DNA of 64,000 bases from NCBI RefSeq assembly GCF_022026395.1, contig NZ_CP041767.1:3504501-3568500 (forward strand), in the 5' to 3' direction. Of the stretch, positions 7,399-14,643 are shown one piece after another (position 1 is the first letter of the stretch; each line of letters starts with the position of its first letter). The notes below the pieces were generated by a model. It worked only from the letters and a program-made list of their open reading frames with translations, was not told the origin of the DNA and ran no database searches. The DNA comes from Brevibacillus brevis (lineage in GTDB: Bacteria; Bacillota; Bacilli; Brevibacillales; Brevibacillaceae). Both the position numbers and the translations under genes were made by a program.

Positions 7399-7575
7399 AT
7401 GGACACTCCCACATTTCATGGAAGAGCGAAACGGAATCAGTCATTAGGGAGTGCCCAGGCGTTTGTTGTTGAATTGGCACTTGCAGACCATTCTTTTCGG
7501 GAGAGGTTGAAACGGTACATGATCGCCAGTGGAAAGCATTTCGTATATACTTCTGATTACTTGGACAGGTACTAA
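7399..7575 (+). pseudogene. possible 5'-truncated gene remnant
   Basis: An open frame from about 7355 to the TAA at 7575 encodes KIIQALIREKMDTPTF, then ELALADHSFRERLKRYMIA and a tail ending TSDYLDRY. The composition is protein-like. The only ATG (7399) has no ribosome binding site and the frame is open upstream only to a TAG, so it looks like the tail of a lost gene. The opposite strand also has an open frame over this stretch. I do not recognise a family. Confidence 0.3.
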
Positions 7576-7648
7576 TTTTACAAACTATTTGTTGCTCGGC
7601 ATATAAGTAGGTTACAATATACACAATTAGTAAATTAAGGGAGATAAG

Positions 7649-7894
7649 ATGATGTTTAAACAGTTGGAGGAAATGACAAGGAACTTAGAAATAGAGAATC
7701 GCCACCTCCGCAAAATCTTCGACCAGGTAGATGAACGTGACAACACTTCCCGGAGAACTGTTGCCATCATAAGCTATGACAAACTTATCATGTGCCAGAG
7801 CCATTATGTAAAGGACGATCAGATAGAGACATTCGACAAAGTTCATTTAGATATCGCGGAATTTAAAAGTATTTTAGCCAAGATGCTTGTGTAA
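7649..7894 (+). CDS. small hypothetical protein, 81 aa
   Basis: Unrecognised. AAGGGAGA precedes ATG 7649 (ATG 7652 is also possible). The N-terminal half (FKQLEEMTRNLEIENRHLRK) is a predicted amphipathic or coiled-coil helix. The second half, VAIISYDKLIMCQSHYVKDD, is more globular. A terminator follows immediately, so it is a single-gene unit in the island. Confidence 0.55.
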   Translation: MMFKQLEEMTRNLEIENRHLRKIFDQVDERDNTSRRTVAIISYDKLIMCQSHYVKDDQIETFDKVHLDIAEFKSILAKMLV

Positions 7895-7899
7895 GAAAA

Positions 7900-7935
7900 C
7901 AACCCGTCTCCCTTTTAAAGAGGCGGGTTGTTTTT
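7900..7935 (+). terminator. terminator after the 81-aa gene
   Basis: Stem CAACCCG / CGGGTTG with additional pairing inside and a T5 tract. It begins 6 bases after the stop codon. Confidence 0.85.
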
Positions 7936-7982
7936 ATGCAGCTAGAATAAAGTCTACTTAATGTCAATTGTCAGTAATTTAA

Positions 7983-8564
7983 TTACCAGTTTCCAGTTTC
8001 CTCAACTTCACGAGTGTCGTCAAGATCTAAAATAGCGTAAGGTTCGAATAACTGTGTGCTGTTCGGTCTTTTATTCCCTAAATTAACGTCTGCTCCGTTG
8101 TAATAGGCTTGCCAGACTATTTTCGAGCAATAGGTGCGGGTAAATCCACTTAATTTAACTGCTAAATCGTACTTTGCATCTGAATATTCCTCTGCATATG
8201 TTCTAGCCCATTCACCAGCTTTTTTTGCATCTCGGCTACTAGTATATCGAATTACTTTCACGCTATTATCATAGCGTTTAAAAAATCTGGAAAGGGATAT
8301 CTCTTCTGGATTCTCACCGATTCCTCCTATATGCACGACAGTTAAATTATCAGTTACAATTGCAGCATGTCCTGTCAATCCTTTGGATGAGGTAGAGTTA
8401 GAAACTAACATATCACCTGGCTTTGCTTTAGTGTATGTACCGGGGTAAAAGACACCTGGATCATCGGCTAGCGGTTTCGCTTCGGCCGCAAAACTAACAG
8501 ATGTACATAAAGTAAAAATCATAATAAAGAGAAGCAGGATAGTCGAACTTTTCTTGGTAAACAC
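7983..8564 (-). CDS. secreted YiiX/NlpC-P60-like cysteine hydrolase
   Basis: A 193-residue exported protein. Signal peptide: basic start MFTKKSS, hydrophobic core ILLLFIMIFTLCTSVSF and probable cleavage after FAA. The mature part has PGDMLVSNS and GLTGHAAIVTDN, with the likely catalytic His, and TYCSKIVWQAYY, with the likely catalytic Cys. This His-before-Cys order is typical of the permuted YiiX/YebB branch of the NlpC/P60 superfamily, whose substrates are lipids, amides or peptides. The start is GTG 8564 with GGGAGAA six bases upstream; an ATG just before it is followed at once by a stop codon. It is a single gene and looks like intact cargo. Confidence 0.75.
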   Translation of the reverse strand: MFTKKSSTILLLFIMIFTLCTSVSFAAEAKPLADDPGVFYPGTYTKAKPGDMLVSNSTSSKGLTGHAAIVTDNLTVVHIGGIGENPEEISLSRFFKRYDNSVKVIRYTSSRDAKKAGEWARTYAEEYSDAKYDLAVKLSGFTRTYCSKIVWQAYYNGADVNLGNKRPNSTQLFEPYAILDLDDTREVEETGNW

Positions 8565-8677
8565 TTACATTTCTCCCTTAAATAGTATTTTATTATTTTT
8601 ACCATAAAATGACATTACTTTCAATATATTTGGTATATAATAATAACTAGCACCCCATATTTAGGAGAGTGAACAAA

Positions 8678-8971
8678 ATGACCCTGCTTAAAAAGTTTAG
8701 TTTTTGGCTAACTTTGGTCAGTATTTTGATTTGCCTTTTCGATTTTTTAGGGAATGATGAAAAACACATCTTGCTTTCGATAACAAATCCTATCCTCAAT
8801 GAAATTGTTTATATCGAACCATTCAAACATTGGATAATTGAAGTACATCAGGATGCTAATAGTACCATTCTTCCTACTGGGTATTTACTGCACGTCATTA
8901 CTTACTTCTTGTTTGGACTGTTAATTGACTTAGCACTTACATTTAGAAAAAAACAACTTCAAAACAATTAA
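8678..8971 (+). CDS. small membrane protein, 97 aa
   Basis: Unrecognised. ATG 8678 follows TAGGAGAG; an in-frame GTG at 8669 is too close to that site. Two hydrophobic segments are visible, FWLTLVSILICLFDFLG near the N terminus and YLLHVITYFLFGLLIDLAL near the C terminus. Between them lies a polar loop, and the tail is basic (FRKKQLQNN). Two-helix hairpin topology is likely. It is preceded by the divergent hydrolase gene and followed by a terminator. Confidence 0.55.
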   Translation: MTLLKKFSFWLTLVSILICLFDFLGNDEKHILLSITNPILNEIVYIEPFKHWIIEVHQDANSTILPTGYLLHVITYFLFGLLIDLALTFRKKQLQNN

Positions 8972-8974
8972 AAA

Positions 8975-9018
8975 AAACAAAGGGGATGTGTCTAAACAAC
9001 ATGCCTCCTTTGTTTTTT
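8975..9018. terminator. terminator shared by convergent genes
   Basis: Inverted repeat AAACAAAGG / CCTTTGTTT with an A-rich left flank and T-rich right flank. It can serve the small membrane protein gene on the plus strand and the YolD-like gene on the minus strand. Confidence 0.75.
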
Positions 9019-9038
9019 AAATGCCCATTTATTTACAA

Positions 9039-9381
9039 TCATTTCACTACTCTGACGAGGTTCTTTACATCGATCCAATCTGCTGCCCAATCGCTCACCA
9101 GTTTGAATTGTTTGGGTCTTGCGTCAATCTCACGCACTCCCCCCCCATGCTTCCTCTATCATTTCAAGCTCGCCTTTTTTCGGTACGAACCATTTCACGG
9201 TGATGGCGTAGTCGTATTGCGTGCTGTCATAGATGCGAAAACACATCTCCCCGAAATCATCGTCGTCGACTTCCGGGCGCTTAATTAGGTTGCGCTCTTC
9301 GTTGTGTTTGAGAAGCTCCGTTCTGTGTTCTGGCAACACCATCCGCATTGATGCAAACAAGTTATCGATTTTCTTCGCCAT
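9039..9381 (-). pseudogene. YolD-like gene, frameshifted at a G8 tract
   Basis: ATG 9381 follows AAAGGAA and starts MAKKIDNLFASMRMVLPEHR, the YolD-family N terminus. YolD-like genes often accompany SOS-inducible UV repair polymerase genes in phages and Bacilli. The frame runs to EEAW, then ends at TGA 9130 after a run of eight G (9139-9146 as C on the plus strand). Removing one G gives GVREIDARPKQFKLVSDWAA and a natural end at TGA 9039, restoring a product of about 113 residues. It may be a fixed mutation, a slippage-controlled gene or a sequence error. Confidence 0.8.
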
Positions 9382-9383
9382 TG

Positions 9384-9611
9384 TTATCGTTCCTTTCGCT
9401 CCCACGATGTAATTACTTCGATGTTGTCGGGTTCCGATCTCTTCCACTCAATGTATTCCTCTTTTGCAAGGACCTCTAAAATTTCCAATATGCCACCGCG
9501 AGTTCGACCTGTCTTAATACACAGTTAGTCTACTGTTGGAGTTCTGCGCCTCCCTGCCGAATAGTTGCCGATCACTCTTAATACCTTCCGCTCGATGTCA
9601 GACAAGGCCAA
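9384..9611 (-). pseudogene. winged-helix DNA-binding gene with premature stop
   Basis: From TTG 9611 (GGGGTGG upstream) the minus strand reads LALSDIERKVLRVIGNYSAG, then an in-frame TAA at 9525-9527. It continues without a frame change as LCIKTGRTRGGILEILEVLA and ends at TAA 9384. One nonsense change (for example from a Glu or Gln codon) explains the break. The content suggests a LexA-like winged-helix regulator of about 75 residues. Its end is 2 bases before the YolD-like start, so the two formed one operon. Confidence 0.7.
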
Positions 9612-9632
9612 AGTAACCACCCCGAAGAAACT

Positions 9633-9646
9633 AGAACGTTTGTTTG
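9633..9646 (-). promoter_or_regulatory. possible LexA box at an SOS-type promoter
   Basis: On the minus strand the sequence CAAACAAACGTTCT resembles the Gram-positive LexA box CGAAC-N4-GTTCG. A good -10 element TATAAT lies just upstream at 9648-9653. The placement fits SOS control of the winged-helix/YolD pair. The half-sites are imperfect. Confidence 0.35.
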
Positions 9647-9724
9647 TATTATATGCGAACAAAACAAGAACACGCATGTAGCTTATAAACTCATCTATAT
9701 GTTTAGCTAGACATGTACTAATGA

Positions 9725-9760
9725 AAACCCGTTTCCTTTTAATGTGGAGACGGGTTGTTT
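9725..9760. terminator. terminator hairpin
   Basis: Stem AAACCCGT / ACGGGTT with inner pairing and flanking T-runs. It lies just after the end of the metal-binding domain fragment on the minus strand. Confidence 0.6.
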
Positions 9761-9764
9761 ACCA

Positions 9765-9941
9765 CTACGTTTTTGCCTTCCGATATCCTGCAGCCTGTGC
9801 TTCCGCTTCTGTACAGAACAATTCAATGTTTGCAGTAGTTTTTTCGTAGGACATCCCGCCGAGAACATGGTAAGTGGGCCTTGTGAAAGGCTGATCGTCT
9901 TGGGAAGTCTCCTGGATTCGAGTCTCAGTTGGCCACAGCTT
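9765..9941 (-). pseudogene. fragment of an Ada-type/sunset metal-binding domain protein
   Basis: An open frame without a start codon encodes TYHVLGGMSYEKTTANIELF, then CTEAEAQAAGYRKAKT and a stop. The ending matches the small C-terminal domain seen in thermonuclease and competence-related proteins, where FC(S/T)E-EAxAAGYRxxK is conserved. The first Cys of the usual pattern is absent, and no upstream part of the gene is present. It is the tail of a lost gene. Confidence 0.5.
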
Positions 9942-10225
9942 CTACGATCGAAACATAGCAACCGGTATCGATGACGCGATTAAACCGTAAATCAGCCCCA
10001 GCCAGCAATCGGCGAAATTCCTCTTCCGTACGTTCTCGACCTCTTCGTAGATCGCCATGCAAAGGACATCCATTAATTTAGTGGCGTATCTCCTGGAGGG
10101 AGAACTGGGTCCATGATGAGCACCCGACCGCCAGGAGCCATCGCCTCCCAACAACGTCGCAAGATTTGAGTTGCCTGCTCGTCGGGCCAGTTATGCATGA
10201 TGTACTTAAGCACATAGAAGGAAAT
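9925..10225 (-). pseudogene. remnant of a SAM-dependent O-methyltransferase
   Basis: Three frames together spell the C-terminal third of a Methyltransf_2-type enzyme: FYVLKYIMHNWPDEQATQIL and EAMAPGGRVLIMDPVLPPGD in one frame, KLMDVLCMAIY in the next, and GRERTEEEFRRLLAGADLRF ending VSIVEAVAN in the third. Two frameshifts and loss of the 5' two thirds make it dead. Such enzymes usually act in antibiotic or secondary metabolite pathways, so a biosynthetic gene was once here. Confidence 0.75.
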
Positions 10226-10283
10226 TGGATACTTATGTTAAAGTTATAGAGAAGATGGTGACATTATTTTAGGAGGTACAACT

Positions 10284-10970
10284 ATGATTGGAATATTAGC
10301 AGGAATGGGTCCAAAATCTACTGGGCCATTTGTAGATAAAGTTGTAGACCAGTGCCAAAAGATATATGGAGCAATAAATGACATTGATTTCCCTCACATG
10401 ATGATTTATTCATGTCCAACGCCTTTCTACATTGATAAACCTCTCAACCATACGGACATGGAAATGGCAATTATTAATGGGGCTCGCAGACTTGAAAAAA
10501 CAGATGTTGATTTTATTGCCATCCCATGTAATACGGCACATATCTATTTTAACCAAATAAACAACTCAGTTTCAGTTCCCATATTAAACATGATTGATGA
10601 AACAATAAGGGAAATACCAAAAAACTCAAAAAAGGTAGCTCTTTTAGCCACCAATCCAACGGTTCAGTCTGGAATATTTCAAGATGCTTTAGTAAGAGAA
10701 GGTTACGATTTTTCACATCAAGATCGTTGGCAAACCTGCGTGAATCAAATAATAGCAAAGATTAAACAAGGTCAAATCGATGAGTCCCTTCTATTATGGG
10801 ATGAATTCTATTCAGAATTAGCTGAAACGATTGATACCGCTATCATTGCATGTACAGATTTAAATGTTGTTACAGATAAAAAATCCAATGATATTGCCTT
10901 TATTGATTCATCAACTTGTCTCGCTCAAGCCGTTGTACATAAATATTTATCATTAATGGACAGAGGTTAA
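10284..10970 (+). CDS. aspartate/glutamate racemase family protein
   Basis: A 228-residue PLP-independent racemase of the Asp/Glu racemase superfamily. The N terminus IGILAGMGPKSTGPF and the two catalytic cysteines C82 (AIPCNTAH) and C190 (IACTDLN) are in place, the usual pair for proton abstraction from opposite faces. The probable role is interconversion of L- and D-aspartate or a related amino acid. AGGAGGT precedes ATG 10284. It is the only clearly intact metabolic gene in the island and is a monocistronic unit with its own terminator. Confidence 0.88.
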   Translation: MIGILAGMGPKSTGPFVDKVVDQCQKIYGAINDIDFPHMMIYSCPTPFYIDKPLNHTDMEMAIINGARRLEKTDVDFIAIPCNTAHIYFNQINNSVSVPILNMIDETIREIPKNSKKVALLATNPTVQSGIFQDALVREGYDFSHQDRWQTCVNQIIAKIKQGQIDESLLLWDEFYSELAETIDTAIIACTDLNVVTDKKSNDIAFIDSSTCLAQAVVHKYLSLMDRG

Positions 10971-11067
10971 TCTTTCTTATTAGATGAAAGTTTTTAGTTC
11001 ATGGTCTCCGTTCGGCCCTAAATCAAACCACTGTGGGAACACAAATGAAGTAGCCATAACAGGAATA

Positions 11068-11106
11068 GCCGGTAATCCTTAGCGTACAGGATACCGGCCC
11101 TTTTTT
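11068..11106 (+). terminator. terminator after the racemase gene
   Basis: Stem GCCGGTAATCCT / AGGATACCGGC followed by T6. The rest of the 10971-11272 gap holds only this hairpin and the promoter at 11219-11247. Confidence 0.85.
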
Positions 11107-11218
11107 GATCAAACGGGGCTTAGTCCGCATTTTGTTGGCGGTACCCCTTGCAGTTAAACATATTATTATCCATAACTTGCTAGTCGTCAATAACTTTGTT
11201 TGTGAACGCGAACATAAA

Positions 11219-11247
11219 TTTACTTAGTAAAACTTTTGTTTTATAAT
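11219..11247 (+). promoter_or_regulatory. promoter of the Cro-type regulator
   Basis: -35 TTTACT (11219-11224) and perfect -10 TATAAT (11242-11247) with 17-base spacing, 26 bases before the start codon. Confidence 0.65.
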
Positions 11248-11272
11248 ACATCTAATAAGGAGGTGCATTTAT

Positions 11273-11476
11273 ATGGCTTTTAGTTACAAGCCTCTATGGA
11301 AACTTATGATCGAGAGAGAAATAAAAAAAGGGGAGTTACGGGAGTTTCTATCAGGGGCAACAGTAGCAAAAATGGGAAAAGACGAGTTTGTAGCTATGGA
11401 TGTTTTGGACAAGATATGCAATCACTTAAATTGCCGCATTGAAGACATCATTGAACACATTCCTGACAACAAATAA
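11273..11476 (+). CDS. Cro/C1-type HTH regulator, 67 aa
   Basis: A one-domain XRE (HTH_26-like) DNA-binding protein: WKLMIEREIKKGELREFL, then ATVAKMGKDEFVAMDVLDKI and NHLNCRIEDIIEHI, a motif usual in the YozG/Cro subfamily. A strong AAGGAGGTG site precedes ATG 11273. It sits directly before the integrase gene and may control the island's recombination functions. Its autoregulatory operator is not obvious. Confidence 0.85.
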   Translation: MAFSYKPLWKLMIEREIKKGELREFLSGATVAKMGKDEFVAMDVLDKICNHLNCRIEDIIEHIPDNK

Positions 11477-11528
11477 AACGCACCCAGCTGGATGCGCTTT
11501 TTTGAATTCGATTAAAGGAGTTGATTAC

Positions 11529-12662
11529 ATGGCAAGTTTCAGAAAGTTCGAGGGAAAGTGGGAATATCGATTTCGGTATAAAGACCCCTTTACACAGAAA
11601 CACAAAGAAAAGTCCAAACGTGGCTTCGCAACTAAAAAGGAAGCACAGCTAGCAGCAGCTGAACACCAAAAGAGACTACTAGAACAATATGAACAAGGCG
11701 ATATGATGCTAAAGAATTATTTAACGGTCTGGCTTGAGGAATATAAAAAGGAGACTGTACGCAAAAACACTTACGAATTGCACAGAAGAAATATCGAAAA
11801 CCATATTCTCCCACACTTTAAAAACATCATGCTTAGAGACGTAAAACCTATTATGTATCAAGAATTTTTAAACCAACTTACAGAGAATAACTACAGCAAA
11901 CGATCTGTAGAAATCGTCCACACAACTATGAATAACGCTATGGAAAAAGCAGTAACATTAGCTAAAATCGAAAAAAACCCGTGCTTAGGGGTTACAATCA
12001 AAGGTCAGTCCCAAAATGATGGTATTAAATTTATGGAATCAAATGATATCCCAAAATTTTTACAGGCAACCCGCCAATACGATTACATCTACTGGATATT
12101 CTTCAAAGTATTAATTGAAACAGGTATGCGAAAAGGTGAAGCAGCTGCTTTACAGTGGACAGACATAGACTTTAAAAAATATACGATTAGCATTAATAAG
12201 ACTCTCGACTTCGGAGCAAAAAATAAAAACGAGCTTTTTGGTGATACTAAGACATTTAACTCGAATAGAACAATCAAAATTAGTCAATCACTAGTCAATG
12301 ATCTGAAGCATCACTTATCCTACCAGAACCAAAACAAATTAGGATTCGGGGAACTCTACCACCATGATCTAAATCTAGTATTGTGCAGGAAAGATGGAAA
12401 CTTTATACCAAAATCCTCTCTGTTTAACGCATTTTCACGAACGTTAAAAAAAGTGAACATTCCCTCAATGCCTATCCACTCATTAAGACATACACATGCA
12501 GTCTTGCTCATGGAAACCGGTGCAGATATGAAATACATCCAGGAGCGTCTAGGTCATGGCAGCATGCAAATTACCGCAGATGTGTATGCCCATATTTCTA
12601 AAAAAATCGAAAGCGACAACATGAGAAAATTTGAAGACCATATGGAGAAAATTTATGAGTAA
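11529..12662 (+). CDS. int: tyrosine recombinase (phage/ICE-type integrase)
   Basis: A 377-residue site-specific recombinase that would insert and excise the island at the glnA 3' end. An N-terminal AP2-like arm-binding domain (SFRKFEGKWEYRFRYKDP) and a SAM-like core-binding domain (about 60-165) precede the catalytic domain. Catalytic residues visible are R201 (ETGMRKGE), H317 and R320 (HSLRHTH), H343 (RLGHGS) and the nucleophile Y353 (DVYAHIS). ATG 11529 is chosen for its AAAGGAG site; a longer in-frame opening overlaps the preceding gene. The gene ends against the arm repeats and the right att site. It appears intact. Confidence 0.95.
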   Translation: MASFRKFEGKWEYRFRYKDPFTQKHKEKSKRGFATKKEAQLAAAEHQKRLLEQYEQGDMMLKNYLTVWLEEYKKETVRKNTYELHRRNIENHILPHFKNIMLRDVKPIMYQEFLNQLTENNYSKRSVEIVHTTMNNAMEKAVTLAKIEKNPCLGVTIKGQSQNDGIKFMESNDIPKFLQATRQYDYIYWIFFKVLIETGMRKGEAAALQWTDIDFKKYTISINKTLDFGAKNKNELFGDTKTFNSNRTIKISQSLVNDLKHHLSYQNQNKLGFGELYHHDLNLVLCRKDGNFIPKSSLFNAFSRTLKKVNIPSMPIHSLRHTHAVLLMETGADMKYIQERLGHGSMQITADVYAHISKKIESDNMRKFEDHMEKIYE

Positions 12663-12695
12663 TTTGTGGGTGATTTGTGGGTGCGTTTGTGGGTG
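12663..12695 (+). repeat. right arm-type repeats, three copies of TTTGTGGGTG
   Basis: Perfect copies at 12663-12672, 12674-12683 and 12686-12695, starting at the base after the integrase stop codon. Spacing of 11 and 12 bases equals that at the left end. A degenerate inverted copy follows at 12714-12724. Confidence 0.8.
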
Positions 12696-12730
12696 AAACG
12701 ATTTTTACAGCCGCACCCACCAAATAGAAA

Positions 12731-12762
12731 AAACCCCTCGCACCTACAGGCACAAGGGGTTT
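12731..12762 (-). terminator. terminator of the glnR-glnA operon
   Basis: On the minus strand, stem AAACCCCT / AGGGGTTT with further pairing around CCTGTAGG and a T tract, 7 bases after the glnA stop. Confidence 0.85.
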
Positions 12763-12801
12763 CGCTTATTAGTAAGCAGTCATGTATTGCTCGCGCTCCC
12801 A
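12735..12801 (-). repeat. right attachment site within glnA
   Basis: 67-bp copy identical to 6667-6733, covering the glnA terminator and the last 11 codons. Insertion here leaves glnA intact because the island supplies an equivalent 3' end. Confidence 0.9.
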
Positions 12802-14103
12802 ATCGTGAACGCGTGTGCGGAACATATCCCACTCAATTTCTTTCGCTTCAATAAAGTGTACCAATGCATGCTCGCCCAATGCTTCACAAATCACCGGATC
12901 TGCTTTCAGGCACTCGATTGCTTCCTTCAAAGTAGCAGGCAAGTTCTCGATTCCGTTTGCTTCGCGGTCTTGCTCGGTCATCACGTAGATGTTGCGATCG
13001 ATAGCAGGTGGTGGTGTAAGCTTGTTTTTGATTCCGTCCAAACCAGCTTTCAGCATCACTGCCAACGCCAAGTATGGGTTCGTTGCAGGGTCTGGGCTGC
13101 GCACTTCAATACGCGTGCTCAAACCTCTGGAAGCAGGGATACGGATCAATGGAGAGCGGTTTTTCGCAGACCACGCTACGTAGCAAGGAGCCTCGTAACC
13201 AGGAACCAAACGCTTGTAGGAGTTTACGAGCGGGTTCGTGATCGCAGTAAAGCTGCGCGCATGTTGCAAAATACCTGCCAGGTAATGCTTCGCTGTTTGG
13301 CTCAGTCCCATTACATCGGACTCGTCATAGAAAGCATTTTCTTTCCCACGGAACAGCGATTGGTTCGCGTGCATACCGGAACCAGCTACACCGTACAGCG
13401 GTTTTGGCATGAAGGTCGCATGCAGACCATGCTTTTGCGCGATGGTTTTAACAACCAGTTTGAACGTCAAGATTTGGTCAGCGGCTTGGAGTGCATTTGC
13501 ATACTTGAAGTCGATTTCGTGTTGACCAGGAGCTACCTCGTGGTGAGATGCTTCCACTTCAAAGCCCATTTTTTCCAGCGTCAATACGATATCACGGCGG
13601 CAGTTTTCACCGGAGTCGAGTGGAGCAAAGTCGAAGTATCCGCCTTGGTCGTTCAAATCCAGCGTAGGCTCACCTTTTGCGTCCAGCTTGAACAGGAAAA
13701 ACTCAGGCTCTGGACCTACGTTGAAAGCTGTGAAGCCCATTTCTTCGGCTTCTTTCAAGGCACGCTTCAGGATGTAGCGCGGGTCTCCTTCGAACGGAGA
13801 GCCATCTGGCATGTGGATATCACAGATCAGACGTGCAATTTTACCAAACTCATTGCCCCACGGGAATACAACCCATGTATCCAGATCAGGCACCAGGTAC
13901 ATGTCGGACTCCTCGATGCGAACGAAGCCTTCGATGGAAGAACCATCAAACATCATTTTGCCATCGAGTGCTTTTGGCAATTGGGACAGCGGGATTTCTA
14001 CGTTTTTAATGATCCCCATCAGGTCGGTAAACTGCAGTCGAATATACCTTACGTCCTCTTCTTTGGCCATGCGCATGATGTCTTCTCTTGTAAACTTGCT
14101 CAC
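12769..14103 (-). CDS. glnA: glutamine synthetase type I
   Basis: 444 residues, the same length as the Bacillus GSI-alpha enzyme. It makes glutamine from glutamate, ammonia and ATP in the cytoplasm, as a dodecamer. Recognisable parts are the beta-grasp start ([17 protein letters not shown]), [11 protein letters not shown], the ATP and metal region [25 protein letters not shown], the glutamate-binding [17 protein letters not shown] and RIPASRG. No adenylylation-loop type extension is present. It follows glnR by 35 bases in one operon under GlnR control; in this group feedback-inhibited GlnA also signals to GlnR and TnrA. The island lies directly downstream. Confidence 0.98.
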   Translation of the reverse strand: MSKFTREDIMRMAKEEDVRYIRLQFTDLMGIIKNVEIPLSQLPKALDGKMMFDGSSIEGFVRIEESDMYLVPDLDTWVVFPWGNEFGKIARLICDIHMPDGSPFEGDPRYILKRALKEAEEMGFTAFNVGPEPEFFLFKLDAKGEPTLDLNDQGGYFDFAPLDSGENCRRDIVLTLEKMGFEVEASHHEVAPGQHEIDFKYANALQAADQILTFKLVVKTIAQKHGLHATFMPKPLYGVAGSGMHANQSLFRGKENAFYDESDVMGLSQTAKHYLAGILQHARSFTAITNPLVNSYKRLVPGYEAPCYVAWSAKNRSPLIRIPASRGLSTRIEVRSPDPATNPYLALAVMLKAGLDGIKNKLTPPPAIDRNIYVMTEQDREANGIENLPATLKEAIECLKADPVICEALGEHALVHFIEAKEIEWDMFRTRVHDWEREQYMTAY

Positions 14104-14138
14104 ATTTCTCTCCTCCAGTCTCTATTTCGGCTTTCTAT

Positions 14139-14549
14139 CTAGTGGAAGAAGCGGGAAAGCTCTCCACGTATCAATGCACCCTCGCCATGGCGAGTGGCAT
14201 CGCGATACATAATCTGCTGCCTTAGGAGCTGATGCAGCTCTTTGTCGGACATGTCCTTGCGTTTCTCTTCGGACGTGGTGGTAATCTCTGTTTGTTCCAT
14301 AGCAGGCTCTTGCATTTGCAGGACTTGCTTGATCCCTGCAATATTCAGTCCTTTTTCAATCAGAGCCTTGATCTCCAACAAGCGATCTACGTCGTTGAAA
14401 GAAAAGAGCCTCTGCTTCCCTTCTGTGCGGGCGGGCTGAATCAGGTCGTTTTGTTCGTAATAACGGATTTGCCTCGCAGTGAGATCCGTCAGTTTCATGA
14501 CGATCCCAATGGGAAAGAGGGCCATATTCCGGCGAAGGTCATCACTCAT
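14139..14549 (-). CDS. glnR: GlnR, MerR-family repressor of nitrogen genes
   Basis: A 136-residue MerR-type repressor of glnRA. The N terminus MSDDLRRNMALFPIGIVM and the winged helix LTARQIRYYEQNDLI, with LFSFNDVDRLLEI, match Bacillus GlnR. The C-terminal tail, which senses feedback-inhibited glutamine synthetase in the family, is present. AGGAGGG precedes ATG 14549. A perfect GlnR/TnrA box lies upstream of the promoter. Confidence 0.96.
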   Translation of the reverse strand: MSDDLRRNMALFPIGIVMKLTDLTARQIRYYEQNDLIQPARTEGKQRLFSFNDVDRLLEIKALIEKGLNIAGIKQVLQMQEPAMEQTEITTTSEEKRKDMSDKELHQLLRQQIMYRDATRHGEGALIRGELSRFFH

Positions 14550-14583
14550 GACTTGTCCCTCCTGTTTCGTATTTCTTAGTCTT

Positions 14584-14612
14584 ATTCTATTTTATAACAA
14601 AATCCCTGTCAA
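14584..14612 (-). promoter_or_regulatory. sigma-A promoter of glnR-glnA
   Basis: Minus-strand -35 TTGACA (14607-14612) and -10 TAGAAT (14584-14589) separated by 17 bases. Confidence 0.85.
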
Positions 14613-14616
14613 TAGA

Positions 14617-14633
14617 TGTTAGATAATATTACA
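14617..14633. promoter_or_regulatory. GlnR/TnrA box 1
   Basis: TGTTAGATAATATTACA fits the consensus TGTNANAWWWTNTNACA at every fixed position. It lies just upstream of the -35 element of glnRA. Confidence 0.88.
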
Positions 14634-14643
14634 TAGAAAGTTA

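Larger units (their letters stand above)
6667..12801. mobile_element. integrative genomic island in the 3' end of glnA
   Basis: A 6.1-kb segment bounded by a 67-bp perfect direct repeat (6667-6733 and 12735-12801) that contains the glnA terminator and last codons. A tyrosine integrase lies next to the right repeat and an excisionase-like gene near the left repeat. Matching triplet repeats sit inside both ends. The cargo includes several pseudogenes and no replication, conjugation or virion genes. I infer a reduced prophage or small integrative element that keeps its recombination module. Confidence 0.88.

Noticed and set aside
7385-7624. A 79-codon minus-strand frame in the island
   Set aside because: No ribosome site, Cys/Gln-rich composition; the opposite strand reads more like a protein remnant.
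9707-9961. An 84-codon minus-strand frame
   Set aside because: The adjacent frame carries the conserved metal-binding domain ending, so this one is a shadow.
12663-12695. Short tandem TTTGTGGGTG repeats as a CRISPR-like array
   Set aside because: Units are 10 bases with 1-2 base gaps and only three copies; they fit integrase arm sites, and no cas gene is present.
12787-14142. A 451-codon open frame on the plus strand
   Set aside because: It is antisense to glnA, lacks a ribosome binding site and has no protein-like pattern; codon bias of glnA keeps the opposite strand open.
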